Assembly (NCBI RefSeq): GCF_900460345.1
Contig: NZ_UHHW01000002.1
Span: 1 to 64,000 of the forward strand
Reading direction: 5' to 3'
DNA length: 64,000 bases
Source: Trueperella pyogenes
GTDB taxonomy: Bacteria > Actinomycetota > Actinomycetes > Actinomycetales > Actinomycetaceae
Both the position numbers and the translations under genes were made by a program. Position 1 is the first letter of the stretch. Every line of letters starts with the position of its first letter. Below are positions 8,943-17,370 of this stretch, piece by piece. The notes beneath the pieces are model-generated. The model made no database searches. It had not been told where the DNA came from and saw nothing but the letters and a program-made list of their open reading frames with translations.

Positions 8943-9008
8943 GTTCGATGTACAAATATGGACCGATCTTCGTATATAGCAAGATCGGTCCATATTTGTA
9001 CATCGAAC
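8943..9008. repeat. 28-bp perfect inverted repeat with 10-nt loop
   Basis: The arms at 8943-8970 and 8981-9008 are exact reverse complements; the left arm begins GTTCGATGTACAAATATG. The loop CGTATATAGC is at 8971-8980. The element lies between two convergent genes, so it could serve as a bidirectional terminator. The arms are much longer than usual for that, and no T-run follows on either strand. A palindromic mobile-element remnant is an alternative. Confidence 0.8.
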
Positions 9009-9020
9009 AACGCCGGGCGG

Positions 9021-10505
9021 TTAAAGTGCCTCGGCTTCGAAGCCGAGGTTGAGGAGGAAGCGAACCGTCTGATCCTTGTCCTTGAATACGGCCGTGTTGT
9101 GGAGGATCCGCTCGCAGATGCTTCCCAGCTCGTCGCGGATTGCGGCGTCGATCGCGGCACGATCCGCGCTGCTAGCCAAGAGCGCCTTTGTCTCCTCGAA
9201 CAGGAGGCGGAACTGCTCCAACTCGGCGGGAAGATCCGTGCCAGCCTCGATGGCGTCGGCGATGAGGGCGAGCTCGCGGTCGAGGCGGCCGGGCAGGATG
9301 AACAAGCCTTGGGCTTCGATCAGGCCGATGGATTCTTGCTTGACGGCGTGGAACTCAGGGTGTGCGTGGAAGACGCCGGCCGGGAATTCTTCGCTGGTGA
9401 TGTTCGAGCGCAAGATGATCGACATTTCGTATCCGCGCTCGGTGCGGATCACCGTGGGGGAGGTCGCCGAATGGACGCCGTCGGCGTCTTGGGCAATGAT
9501 GCCCAGCTCCTCGTTAGAGTAGGTCACCCACGCGTTGTGGATCTTACCGCAGATCGCGACCACTGCCTCGGCGTCGTGGCTGACGACGCGTACGGCGGTG
9601 TTATGCCAATCGAGCACCTCCACAATCGCATCTGGGAACTGCGGATCGCGCAGCTGCCTCCAGGAGCCGGCCTTGTGCATGGGGAGCAGTTCACCGCCGG
9701 CCTGGTAGTGATCGTGGCCGAGCACCGAGCCGCCGATGCGGGCCAGCGCGGCATTGCAGCCTATGAAAAGTGACGGATACTGGTCGATGAAGCTGATGAG
9801 CTGCGCGAACGCGTCGGCGTCCACGTGCATCGGGGTATGTACGGTATTCACCGCAATGCCGTGCTCGTCCAGGTAGCCGTAGGGAGAGAACTGCCAGAAC
9901 CAGTCCTCGTCGCCCATCTTCAGCGGGACCGTGCGCAGCGTGAACTTCGCCCGCCCGGCAAAGCCCTCGTTCTCGTGGCAGATGGAACAGCGCGGGTACC
10001 CGCCGGCGACGGCGTTGCCCGCGGCGGCCTTCTTCGGGTCCTTGAACTCGGGCTTGGCCTTGTTAATGGTGACGATGAGTCCGCGGGTCTCGAAGCGCGG
10101 GTTGCGATCGAGGACGGCGCGGCGGACGTAGTTGGAACGGATCGAATACTCATAGAGCCAGGACATAGCGGCGTCGCCGCCGTCGGCCTCCTGGACCTGC
10201 GCGAAGCGCGCCTGAAGCTGGGAGGGGATGAGGGTGAGGTGGCCCATCGCCTGGTCGCAGATGGCCTCGACTTGCTCCTCCTCAATGAGCCCATCGGCAA
10301 GGAGCGCGCCTGCGAAGTCGGCCAGCAGGTCATCTGGGCGGGAGTGCCCTGCCCCGGTGGCGCCCGTGGGTGCATAAGAGTTCAACCCGAACATCGCGAA
10401 AATCTGGTTGCGCGCCCAGTCCTCGTTTGCCGGATCCAGCTCGAGGTGAGCCTTAGCGTAGTCGACGAGGGCGTCGATCGTTTCGTACACCCGACGTGCA
10501 GTCAT
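9021..10505 (-). CDS. lnpC: UDP-glucose/UTP-hexose-1-phosphate uridylyltransferase, GalT class II (LnpC-like)
   Basis: This enzyme transfers a uridylyl group to galactose-1-phosphate or N-acetylhexosamine-1-phosphate, the products of the phosphorylase and kinase encoded upstream. The 494-aa protein is class II GalT in length. It shows a CxxC pair (CSICHENEG) and the catalytic histidine motif as LGHDHYQAGGE, which replaces the HPHxQ of class I enzymes. The ATG at 10505 overlaps the stop of the kinase gene as TAATG, so translation is coupled. In the Bifidobacterium LNB operon this is lnpC, followed by the epimerase lnpD/galE. Here no epimerase follows and the operon ends. Confidence 0.88.
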   Translation of the reverse strand: MTARRVYETIDALVDYAKAHLELDPANEDWARNQIFAMFGLNSYAPTGATGAGHSRPDDLLADFAGALLADGLIEEEQVEAICDQAMGHLTLIPSQLQARFAQVQEADGGDAAMSWLYEYSIRSNYVRRAVLDRNPRFETRGLIVTINKAKPEFKDPKKAAAGNAVAGGYPRCSICHENEGFAGRAKFTLRTVPLKMGDEDWFWQFSPYGYLDEHGIAVNTVHTPMHVDADAFAQLISFIDQYPSLFIGCNAALARIGGSVLGHDHYQAGGELLPMHKAGSWRQLRDPQFPDAIVEVLDWHNTAVRVVSHDAEAVVAICGKIHNAWVTYSNEELGIIAQDADGVHSATSPTVIRTERGYEMSIILRSNITSEEFPAGVFHAHPEFHAVKQESIGLIEAQGLFILPGRLDRELALIADAIEAGTDLPAELEQFRLLFEETKALLASSADRAAIDAAIRDELGSICERILHNTAVFKDKDQTVRFLLNLGFEAEAL

Positions 10506-11620
10506 TACTCCTCCTTGCCATTGACGACGCCGCCTTCGCCAGCAGCTGCCAGCGCGCGGCGGACAATCTCGTTCATGTCAGCCATTTTTGCCTCAATATC
10601 CTTGACCAGTGCCAGCTGGGTGCGCGCGCGCACCAGGTTGTGCTCCGGGTAAGCAGTGGCGAAATAGACGTCACCCTGCAGGTAGTCGGTCAGGAAACGC
10701 ATCCCGCATTCGAGGCTCATGAGTTTGACGGAGAAGGCGAGCAGCTCGGCTTCCTTTTCCGTGATGGCGTCCGCCATTGTGCTGACGAAGCCCTGGCAGT
10801 AGGCCGCAAAAAGATCGATGTTGACGCCCATGCGTGCAGGCTCGGGATCGTCTTCGGCTGTTGTCGCGGCTCCGGTCCGCATCGCGTCTCCGAAGTCGTA
10901 GAGCATAGAGCCGGGCATGACCGTATCGAGGTCGATGATCGCGCGCGCTTGGCCCGTTGTGGCGTCGAGCAGGATGTTGTTGATCTTCGTGTCGTTGTGG
11001 GTCACCCGGTAGGGCAGCTCGCCAGCAGCGAGGAGCTCGGCAACGATGCCGCAGTCTGACTCGCGCGCGAGGTACTCCTCAATTTCTGCCCGCGCTGAGG
11101 CGACTCGCCCGACGGCGTCGGCATCGATCGCCTCAATGAGGTTGTGCAAGCGGGTGGGGGTGTGGTGAAAATTCGGGATCGTCTCTACCAGTTGCGTGGC
11201 ATCGAAGTCGGCTAGATCCTGCTGGAATTGGCCGAATGCGGCGCCCGCCTCCCGCGTGACTTCCGCGCTGTCGACCACGCTGTAGGAAACGGTGTCCGCG
11301 ATGAACAGGTACATGCGGTACTGGCCGTGTTCGCCGGCGTCGTGGAGCAACTCGCCTTCGAGCGTGGGAACGATCGTCAGGGTCTCGCGGCCTTTGTCAC
11401 GTAGGAAGCTGGTCACGGCCGCGACGTTGCGCATGAGGCCGACCGGGTCGCGGAAGATGTCAGTGTTCAGACGCTGCAGGATGAAGACGCCGCGATCGGC
11501 TGTAACCCGGTAGGTTTGGTTGATATGGCCGTCACCCCACGGTTCGATCCGGGCGTCGCCCACGCCGAAGTGCGCGAGGATGTCGGCAAGGAGTTCGTCA
11601 TTAAATTCCACGTGAGCCAT
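10505..11620 (-). CDS. nahK: N-acetylhexosamine 1-kinase (NahK/LnpB)
   Basis: Phosphorylates GlcNAc or GalNAc at C1 after the phosphorylase splits LNB or GNB. The 371-aa protein has the aminoglycoside-phosphotransferase fold, with catalytic loop THNDTKINNILLD (around residue 210) and metal-binding IIDLDTVMPG, both typical of NahK. I chose the ATG at 11620, which overlaps the lnpA stop (TAATG), over an upstream in-frame ATG at 11641 that would lie inside lnpA. A generic phosphotransferase is possible in principle, but the operon context makes NahK very likely. Confidence 0.9.
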   Translation of the reverse strand: MAHVEFNDELLADILAHFGVGDARIEPWGDGHINQTYRVTADRGVFILQRLNTDIFRDPVGLMRNVAAVTSFLRDKGRETLTIVPTLEGELLHDAGEHGQYRMYLFIADTVSYSVVDSAEVTREAGAAFGQFQQDLADFDATQLVETIPNFHHTPTRLHNLIEAIDADAVGRVASARAEIEEYLARESDCGIVAELLAAGELPYRVTHNDTKINNILLDATTGQARAIIDLDTVMPGSMLYDFGDAMRTGAATTAEDDPEPARMGVNIDLFAAYCQGFVSTMADAITEKEAELLAFSVKLMSLECGMRFLTDYLQGDVYFATAYPEHNLVRARTQLALVKDIEAKMADMNEIVRRALAAAGEGGVVNGKEE

Positions 11621-13779
11621 TATGCCTCGTAATCTTTCCACGCAATACCCGATCCTTCTAACATGACGTCGACGCGCTCACCGCCCGGCAGCACAACCGC
11701 CGTGGTCTGTGGCTTGTCCGTGTTGTTCACGACGGCGTACACGCTGTTCTCCGGGAAGTAGGCCACTTCGCAGTCTGGGTTCGAGCTGGACCACGCGGCG
11801 TAGCGGTCCTCGGCGCCGGCAGCCCAGAACAGGATGCGCTCCAGGAGGCGGGCGTTGGAGGCCGAGTACGGCAACCCGGAGAGGTAGACGCCGCGCCCGG
11901 CCCCACAGTTGTTGGCCGCCAACTGAACCTGGCCGTCCTCGCCGCGCAGGACGGCGACGTCCTGGGAGATCGGGAAGGTGTTGACGATGGTTTCCCCGAA
12001 GTCGATGGTGGATAATTCGTCGGTGATGAAGTGCTGCGTGGTCGGTTCTGGCCAATACTTGTCCACGTTTAAAGATCGGTAGATCTCCTCGTCCACGCCG
12101 AGCACGTCCGCGAGCTGGAAGAAACGGCCCTGGCGGGCGAGCGCCGTCGGCTGGCCGACGCCCACGAAGCCCTTGCCGTTGCGCACCCAGGCCCGCAGCG
12201 CGGCAATGAGTTCGGGGTCAGCCCACGCCTCGCCACCCGAGTAGGAGGTCCCGGCCGGTCCGGCGTTGATGATGACGTCGACGTCGTCGGGCACGCCACC
12301 GGCCAGGATGTCCGCGAAGCTGAGGAAGCGGACGCGCACGCGCATGCCCGAGATCGCCTCGAGGATGCCGTAGTAATTGCGGTTGTACTTGTTGGGTAGC
12401 GCGTGTGCCACGGTGAAGCCCTGCCACGAGCGCTGCTCACCCCAGGCGTCGAGGAATGCGACAGTGAGCTGGGGTTGTGCACCCTTGCCCCCGGACTTGT
12501 CGTAGATATCGCGGAACTCGTCGGCGATGCGGGCCACGGCGTCAACGAAGGTGGGGAATTTTGCGGCCAGGGACAGGTAGCCGCCGTAGCCCATCCGCTG
12601 CAGGGGCGAGCGCAGGATCGCGCGGCGGGCCTTGCGCCAGTTGTCCCACGCCTCGATGGAGGGGTCTGCGCCCTCGTAGAAGCTATCGGGGAAGAAGTAG
12701 GGCAGGAAGCGGCCTTCGTGGTAGCGCACGCCCTTGATGTCGGCGATCATGCGGGTGGTGGTGCCGTCGCCAACCGAGCCGACGATCGCATCCATGCCCA
12801 GGCCGGGGTATTCCTTCGAGTAGGGTTCGGTGCCGATCCACTGATCACCGAGGAACATCATCGCTTCCTTGCCGGCGGCGTGGGTCAGATCCACCATGTG
12901 CTTGATCATGTGCTGGACCGAATGGAAGGTGAACTCCAGCCAGTCACGCTGTGGCTTGCCCGGATTGATGAACGAGGAGCCGTAGCTGCCGGCGTCGACG
13001 AAGTCCTCCGGGCGCATCCTGTATCCGTACTCCTGCTCGAAGTCGGCGAGCGCCTGAGCGGACACCGTCACCTGGAAGCCCGTCCAGTCCACGATCTTTT
13101 CCAGGCGGAGATGGTTGAAGATCAGGGTAAACTGATAGAAGAAGGTGGTAAAGCGGACGACGTCGACGTGCGGGTTGTCAGCCAGCCACTTTTCGAGGGT
13201 GGCGTACATGAATTCACGGACTTCGCGGTGGCGCGGGTCGAAGGCGATCTCGTGCTCTTTCTCGCCCCAGTCATTCGTGATGTGGTTGTACATCTGAACC
13301 GGGTCCCAAATCACGTACGCCAGGAAAGTCACGGTGTACTCGTGCATGGGGGTGGCGTCGCTGATGGTCACCGCGCCGGTGGCCGGGTCGTATTCCCACG
13401 ACGCCGGCGGCACGACCTGACCAGCGGTCCGGTCGATGACCTCCCAGTAGATCGCCGGGTCGTCGTCGTGATTGACCCGGAGTTGCTCGTCGAAGAAGGT
13501 TTCCAATAGGACGACGGTGGCGATGTCGGATTCGGCGAGGACGCGCTCGGAGAGCAGGTAGACCTGCGGGACGTATCGCATCTTGTCAGCCATGAAGTCG
13601 TTGTGCCCGCGGGTGGGGAAGTAGGCTGAGTAGATGCGCTTGCCCAGGTCGAGGACCTCCTGGTCAAGCTGTGTGCCATCGGAATTGCGTACGGCGTCGG
13701 CACCCCATAGCTCGGCAAGCTTCTTGGACTGGGCAAAGAAGTTTTCCTCGGTGGGCATAGTGAAACGACCGGTTGACAT
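11620..13779 (-). CDS. lnpA: 1,3-beta-galactosyl-N-acetylhexosamine phosphorylase (GH112)
   Basis: The key enzyme of the operon. It phosphorolyses galacto-N-biose (mucin core 1) or lacto-N-biose (milk oligosaccharides) to galactose-1-phosphate plus GalNAc or GlcNAc in the cytoplasm. At 719 aa it has the length usual for GH112. It contains MMFLGDQWIGTEPY near residue 315, whose Asp corresponds to the general acid of the family. GGAG-type spacing (CGGAGAACCC) upstream supports the ATG at 13779; an ATG seven codons in is the alternative. Binding protein, permeases, phosphorylase, kinase and uridylyltransferase follow each other on this strand, as in Bifidobacterium longum. Confidence 0.93.
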   Translation of the reverse strand: MSTGRFTMPTEENFFAQSKKLAELWGADAVRNSDGTQLDQEVLDLGKRIYSAYFPTRGHNDFMADKMRYVPQVYLLSERVLAESDIATVVLLETFFDEQLRVNHDDDPAIYWEVIDRTAGQVVPPASWEYDPATGAVTISDATPMHEYTVTFLAYVIWDPVQMYNHITNDWGEKEHEIAFDPRHREVREFMYATLEKWLADNPHVDVVRFTTFFYQFTLIFNHLRLEKIVDWTGFQVTVSAQALADFEQEYGYRMRPEDFVDAGSYGSSFINPGKPQRDWLEFTFHSVQHMIKHMVDLTHAAGKEAMMFLGDQWIGTEPYSKEYPGLGMDAIVGSVGDGTTTRMIADIKGVRYHEGRFLPYFFPDSFYEGADPSIEAWDNWRKARRAILRSPLQRMGYGGYLSLAAKFPTFVDAVARIADEFRDIYDKSGGKGAQPQLTVAFLDAWGEQRSWQGFTVAHALPNKYNRNYYGILEAISGMRVRVRFLSFADILAGGVPDDVDVIINAGPAGTSYSGGEAWADPELIAALRAWVRNGKGFVGVGQPTALARQGRFFQLADVLGVDEEIYRSLNVDKYWPEPTTQHFITDELSTIDFGETIVNTFPISQDVAVLRGEDGQVQLAANNCGAGRGVYLSGLPYSASNARLLERILFWAAGAEDRYAAWSSSNPDCEVAYFPENSVYAVVNNTDKPQTTAVVLPGGERVDVMLEGSGIAWKDYEA

Positions 13780-13820
13780 GGGTTCTCCGTTAGATAGTGA
13801 GTGGACGGGGACGATGGCGA

Positions 13821-14759
13821 TCAGCCCTTAACGGAGCCGGCGGAGAGGCCGGCCTGCCAGTAACGCTGAAGGGCAAGGAAGAGGACGATGAGAGGCACGA
13901 CGCCGAGCAGGGAGGCCATCATCATCGGGCCGTATTGCGGGCTGAAATAGGAAGCCATGCCGTACAAGCCAAGGGTAATGGGTTTGAGTTCCTGGGAGGA
14001 AATCATCAGCTGGGGCAGGATGAAGTTGTTCCACGTGGCGACGAAGATGAACAGGAAGATGGTCACCATCGCGGGGGCGAGGATGCGCAAAACCATGGTG
14101 AAGAAAATGCGAGCCTCGCCGGCGCCGTCGATGCGGGCTGCCTCAATGAGTTCCGTGGGCACCGAGGCCTGCACATAGACACGCCCGAGGAAGACGCCGA
14201 ACGGGGAGACGGCACACGGGATGATGATCGACGCCATGGTGTTGTCCAGGCCGAGGTTGAGGAACAGGACGTAGATCGGCACGGAGAGCAGGGCCACCGG
14301 CATGAGCAGGCCGGCCATGATGATGCCCAGAGCTGTGTTTTTCAGCGGGAAGTTGAACTTCGCCAACGCATAGCCGGCCATGACCGAGGTGATCGTGCCG
14401 ATCAGGGCAGCCGCAGCGGAATAGATGAATGAGTTGCCGATCCAGCGCCAGAGTAAGCCCTGCGTCCAGCCGATGAGCGAGTCGTAGTTCGCCCCGATCG
14501 CGTCGGCCAGTGAGGGGCTGGCCGTCTTGTCCGAGTGCTGGGTGAACCACAGGCCGAATGTGGTGGTGAGCTCGGCGTTGGTTTTTGTGGAAGCGATGAT
14601 CATCCAGTAGATCGGGAAAATGAAGTACAGCAGGAAGATCACCATGAAGATCGCGGCGATCACTTTCGAGCCAATCTTCGGCGCAAAGGATCGTGTGGGT
14701 ACGCCCTCGATGGACGGGGTGTAGGTGCGCCCGTCGGGGAGCTTAGCCGTTTTAGTCAT
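13821..14759 (-). CDS. gltC: LNB/GNB ABC importer, permease (MalG type)
   Basis: Inner-membrane permease (312 aa) of a CUT1 sugar importer. About six hydrophobic segments are visible. The conserved cytoplasmic EAA loop appears as ELIEAARIDGAGEARIFFTM, which docks to a shared MsiK/MalK-type ATPase not encoded here. The C-terminus (AGLSAGSVKG) is typical of this family. It overlaps the preceding permease gene by 8 bp and sits 41 bp before lnpA. The symbol follows the Bifidobacterium gltABC naming for this operon. Confidence 0.85.
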   Translation of the reverse strand: MTKTAKLPDGRTYTPSIEGVPTRSFAPKIGSKVIAAIFMVIFLLYFIFPIYWMIIASTKTNAELTTTFGLWFTQHSDKTASPSLADAIGANYDSLIGWTQGLLWRWIGNSFIYSAAAALIGTITSVMAGYALAKFNFPLKNTALGIIMAGLLMPVALLSVPIYVLFLNLGLDNTMASIIIPCAVSPFGVFLGRVYVQASVPTELIEAARIDGAGEARIFFTMVLRILAPAMVTIFLFIFVATWNNFILPQLMISSQELKPITLGLYGMASYFSPQYGPMMMASLLGVVPLIVLFLALQRYWQAGLSAGSVKG

Positions 14760-15729
14760 CTCCGTTCACCTTCCTATCCGCAAGGAAGTAGGCCATAGCC
14801 AAAACACCAGCAATCACTGCCATGACGATAGCGATGGCAGATGCCGGGCCGTCGCCCGACGGGGTCAGTGAGCCTTTGGCCGTGTTCAGGGCCATCATCA
14901 TCGGGGTGTAGGACAACCCCATCCAGGTGTTCTTTGTGGCGAGCACGGTGGGTTCGTTGTAGAGCTGGATTGTGCCGACGATGGACAGCAGGATCGCGAG
15001 CAAGGCAGCCCCGCGCATCATGGGGATCTTGATGTAGCGAACAACCTGCCAGGAGGAGGCGCCGTCCACGCGCGCCGCCTCGTACAGATCGCGCGGAATG
15101 GCTTGAAGCGCGGCAAGGAAGATCAGCATGTTGTAGCCGGCGAAGGTCCACGTGGTCATGTTGGCCATGGAGGCGAGGATGATATTTTTTGAGAAGAAGT
15201 CGAAGGGGAATTCGGCGCCGAACGCGGTGAAGACTGAGTGAATAGGGGAGACCGCCGGGGTGTAGATGTACATCCAGATGATGGCCGCCACGACGCCGGG
15301 CACGGCGTAGGGCAAGAAGTAGGACAGGCGGTAGAGGGTGACATGGCGCAGGAGCCAGGAGTTAATGAGGAGCGCCAGGACGAGGGCCAGGCCGATCATG
15401 ATCGGGACCTGGAAGAGCGTGTAAAGAATGACTCGCCCGATTCCGGACCAGAAGTCCTGTGAGCTGATCACGTAGGCGAAGTTATCGAAGCCGACGAAGA
15501 CCTGCTCGGATTCTCCGCCGCCGAAGGGGCCACCGCCGACCACTCGTGTCTGGAAGAAGGATTTGTATATGGACACGAGGATCGGAATAACAAAGATGAA
15601 TGTGAACAGTGCCGCGAACGGTGCCATGAAGAGCCAGCCGGTGCGAGCCTCGTGGGCTTCTCTCTTAGTGCGGCGGTGTTTGGTGGAAACGCCAGGCTCA
15701 GGCGTGAGAGCAGGTGTGGACATTCTCAT
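14752..15729 (-). CDS. gltB: LNB/GNB ABC importer, permease (MalF type)
   Basis: The second permease (325 aa) of the same importer, with an extended N-terminal cytoplasmic segment before the first helix at about residue 32. The EAA loop reads DLYEAARVDGASSWQVVRYI. The start at 15729 has only a weak AGAAG ribosome site; an ATG two codons downstream (15723) is equally possible. A strong stem-loop separates it from the binding-protein gene, which fits the usual excess of binding protein over permease. Confidence 0.85.
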   Translation of the reverse strand: MRMSTPALTPEPGVSTKHRRTKREAHEARTGWLFMAPFAALFTFIFVIPILVSIYKSFFQTRVVGGGPFGGGESEQVFVGFDNFAYVISSQDFWSGIGRVILYTLFQVPIMIGLALVLALLINSWLLRHVTLYRLSYFLPYAVPGVVAAIIWMYIYTPAVSPIHSVFTAFGAEFPFDFFSKNIILASMANMTTWTFAGYNMLIFLAALQAIPRDLYEAARVDGASSWQVVRYIKIPMMRGAALLAILLSIVGTIQLYNEPTVLATKNTWMGLSYTPMMMALNTAKGSLTPSGDGPASAIAIVMAVIAGVLAMAYFLADRKVNGDD

Positions 15730-15748
15730 TACGCTTCTGATTTTCGCA

Positions 15749-15789
15749 AGCCAGCGGGGGCACCACGAAGGGTGATGCCCCCGCTGGCT
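15749..15789 (-). terminator. Intra-operon stem-loop between binding protein and permease genes
   Basis: AGCCAGCGGGGGCA (15749-15762) pairs perfectly with TGCCCCCGCTGGCT (15776-15789), a 14-bp stem with a 13-nt loop. It lies in the 77-bp gap between gltA and gltB. There is no long T-run, so partial termination or mRNA 3'-end protection is more likely than full termination. A similar hairpin is at the same place in the peptide-type ABC operon (23433-23460). Confidence 0.7.
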
Positions 15790-15806
15790 ATCTGAATAAC
15801 TTGTGC

Positions 15807-17132
15807 TTACTTCACCTTGAGGCCAGCATTTTCGATGGCCTTCTTGGCGGTATCTGCTGCCTTGGCCAGCAGGTCGGAGACTGAGCTCGCGCCCTTACCG
15901 GCCGCTGCTGCGTTCTCGCCGAGGTTGCCCCACACGGCGGACCAGCCCGGAATGTACATGAAGGCCTTCATCGCGCCGTTAGCCTTGGCAAACTCGGCCA
16001 ACACATCCTGATCGCCGTAGAACTTGGCGTAGGCAGGCGTGGCCGGCTTGTCCGTAGCGGCCACGACGAGGCCCTGGGAGGCGAGATCGTTAACCTGGGT
16101 GTTAAACCACGCGTTGAACTCCATGGCCTCCTTGGGGTGCTTGCAGGTCTTGGAGACGACGACGCCCGAACCGCCGTCGGGGCCGGAGGCCTTGCCCGCG
16201 CCGAAGTCAGGCAGCTGAGCGATGGCCCACTTGCCGACGTTATTCGAACCAGCCATGTCGCCCGCAAGGAGTGGAGCTTCCCAGGCTGCGCCGATCGTGC
16301 CAATCACGGTGCCGTCATTGAGCTTGGCTCCCCAATCGGTACCCCAGCGCTCGACGACCGGGACTGCCTTGGCGTCCAGGAGCTGCTGCCAGAAATCGGC
16401 AACCTTCTTGGTGCCGTCGCCGTCTACGGATACCTTCCACGCCTCGCCGTCGATGCCGAACCACTGGTCACCAGCGGCTGCGGAGAGCGCCGGGAAGAGG
16501 GAGCCGGCCTCGTCGGTCTGGAACGTGGCAATGTATTTGCCCTTTTCGGCGGCCTTCTTAGCGGTGTCGATAAATTCCGAAGCGGTGGTGGGCACCTTCA
16601 GCCCGAGCTCCTCGAACGCGGCCTTGTTGTAGTAGTAGACGAGCGGGCCGGTGTCTTGCGGCAGTCCGAAGAACTTCCCATCCAGCGACATCGAGTTGAA
16701 CGGTCCGGCTGCAAACTTGTTCGACTGTGGCTTGGCGTGCTCGGAGACATCTTGGACAAGGCCGCCGACGTAGAGTTCGGCGAGATCGGCGTAGCCAGCC
16801 TGGTAGAGGCAGGCCGCATTGCCGGCAGCCGTATCTGTTTTAACCTTCTTGATCAGATCCTGTGCCTTGCCATCAAACTTCGTGGCCTTGACCTGAATAT
16901 TGGGGTGATCCTTGTTCCAACGCTCGACGATCTTCGACACCGGGGTCATTCCCTCGCCATCGGGCAGACGATGGAGGTACTCGATAGAGACCGGCTCAGC
17001 GCTGGAAGCGGCCGACGTGGTGGCTGCCGGCGTCGTTTTAGCAGCTGTGCCCGAACCCGAGCAGGCTGTCAGAACCAGGGCGCCGGAAGCGAAAACCGCT
17101 CCTAACTTTGCCATTGACGAAAGTTTTGTCAT
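15807..17132 (-). CDS. gltA: LNB/GNB-binding lipoprotein of ABC importer
   Basis: Extracellular sugar-binding lipoprotein (441 aa, family 1). The signal peptide ends in the lipobox LTAC (LVLTACSGSG), so Cys is acylated and anchors it to the membrane. A low-complexity Ala/Thr/Ser linker follows, then the binding domain. A strong ribosome site (GGGGGAGG) precedes the ATG. As first gene of the operon, upstream of GH112, it should deliver lacto-N-biose and galacto-N-biose. Specificity is inferred from context; CUT1 proteins for other oligosaccharides look alike. Its upstream region holds paired TTGCAA sites that may bind the divergent ROK regulator. Confidence 0.87.
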   Translation of the reverse strand: MTKLSSMAKLGAVFASGALVLTACSGSGTAAKTTPAATTSAASSAEPVSIEYLHRLPDGEGMTPVSKIVERWNKDHPNIQVKATKFDGKAQDLIKKVKTDTAAGNAACLYQAGYADLAELYVGGLVQDVSEHAKPQSNKFAAGPFNSMSLDGKFFGLPQDTGPLVYYYNKAAFEELGLKVPTTASEFIDTAKKAAEKGKYIATFQTDEAGSLFPALSAAAGDQWFGIDGEAWKVSVDGDGTKKVADFWQQLLDAKAVPVVERWGTDWGAKLNDGTVIGTIGAAWEAPLLAGDMAGSNNVGKWAIAQLPDFGAGKASGPDGGSGVVVSKTCKHPKEAMEFNAWFNTQVNDLASQGLVVAATDKPATPAYAKFYGDQDVLAEFAKANGAMKAFMYIPGWSAVWGNLGENAAAAGKGASSVSDLLAKAADTAKKAIENAGLKVK

Positions 17133-17278
17133 TTTCCTCCCCCTTGAGGATGTTCATCGGGTGCTTGATGTGATGCGAAGATGAACTCCGCGAGGTATCG
17201 GCGCATCGTCCTCGACGTGCCTCAACTAGTGCTTAGCGTAACACACTTCAGCCACGGTTTGAGTCAAATGTAATAAAC

Positions 17279-17346
17279 TTGCAACAAACTTTTGACAATT
17301 TGCAAAAAGTGGGGTGAGGTGCGCTATGCTAGTTGACATGGTGTCA
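17279..17346. promoter_or_regulatory. Divergent control region of the LNB operon and ROK gene
   Basis: Two self-complementary TTGCAA sites (17279-17284 and 17300-17305) lie 21 bp apart, two helical turns, between gltA and the ROK regulator gene. Closer to the ROK start is the perfect 13-mer TGACATGGTGTCA (17334-17346). The gap is otherwise AT-richer than its surroundings. These are candidate operators for the ROK repressor; no clear consensus promoter was identified. Confidence 0.4.
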
Positions 17347-17370
17347 TAACCGGCTCAAGGAGGAGTGAAG

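Noticed and set aside
12403-13509. Long plus-strand frame (368 codons) opposite the phosphorylase gene
   Set aside because: It lies wholly antisense to GH112, has no ribosome site or family motif, and its composition (His/Val/Gly/Asp-rich) is that of a complementary-strand shadow in GC-rich DNA.
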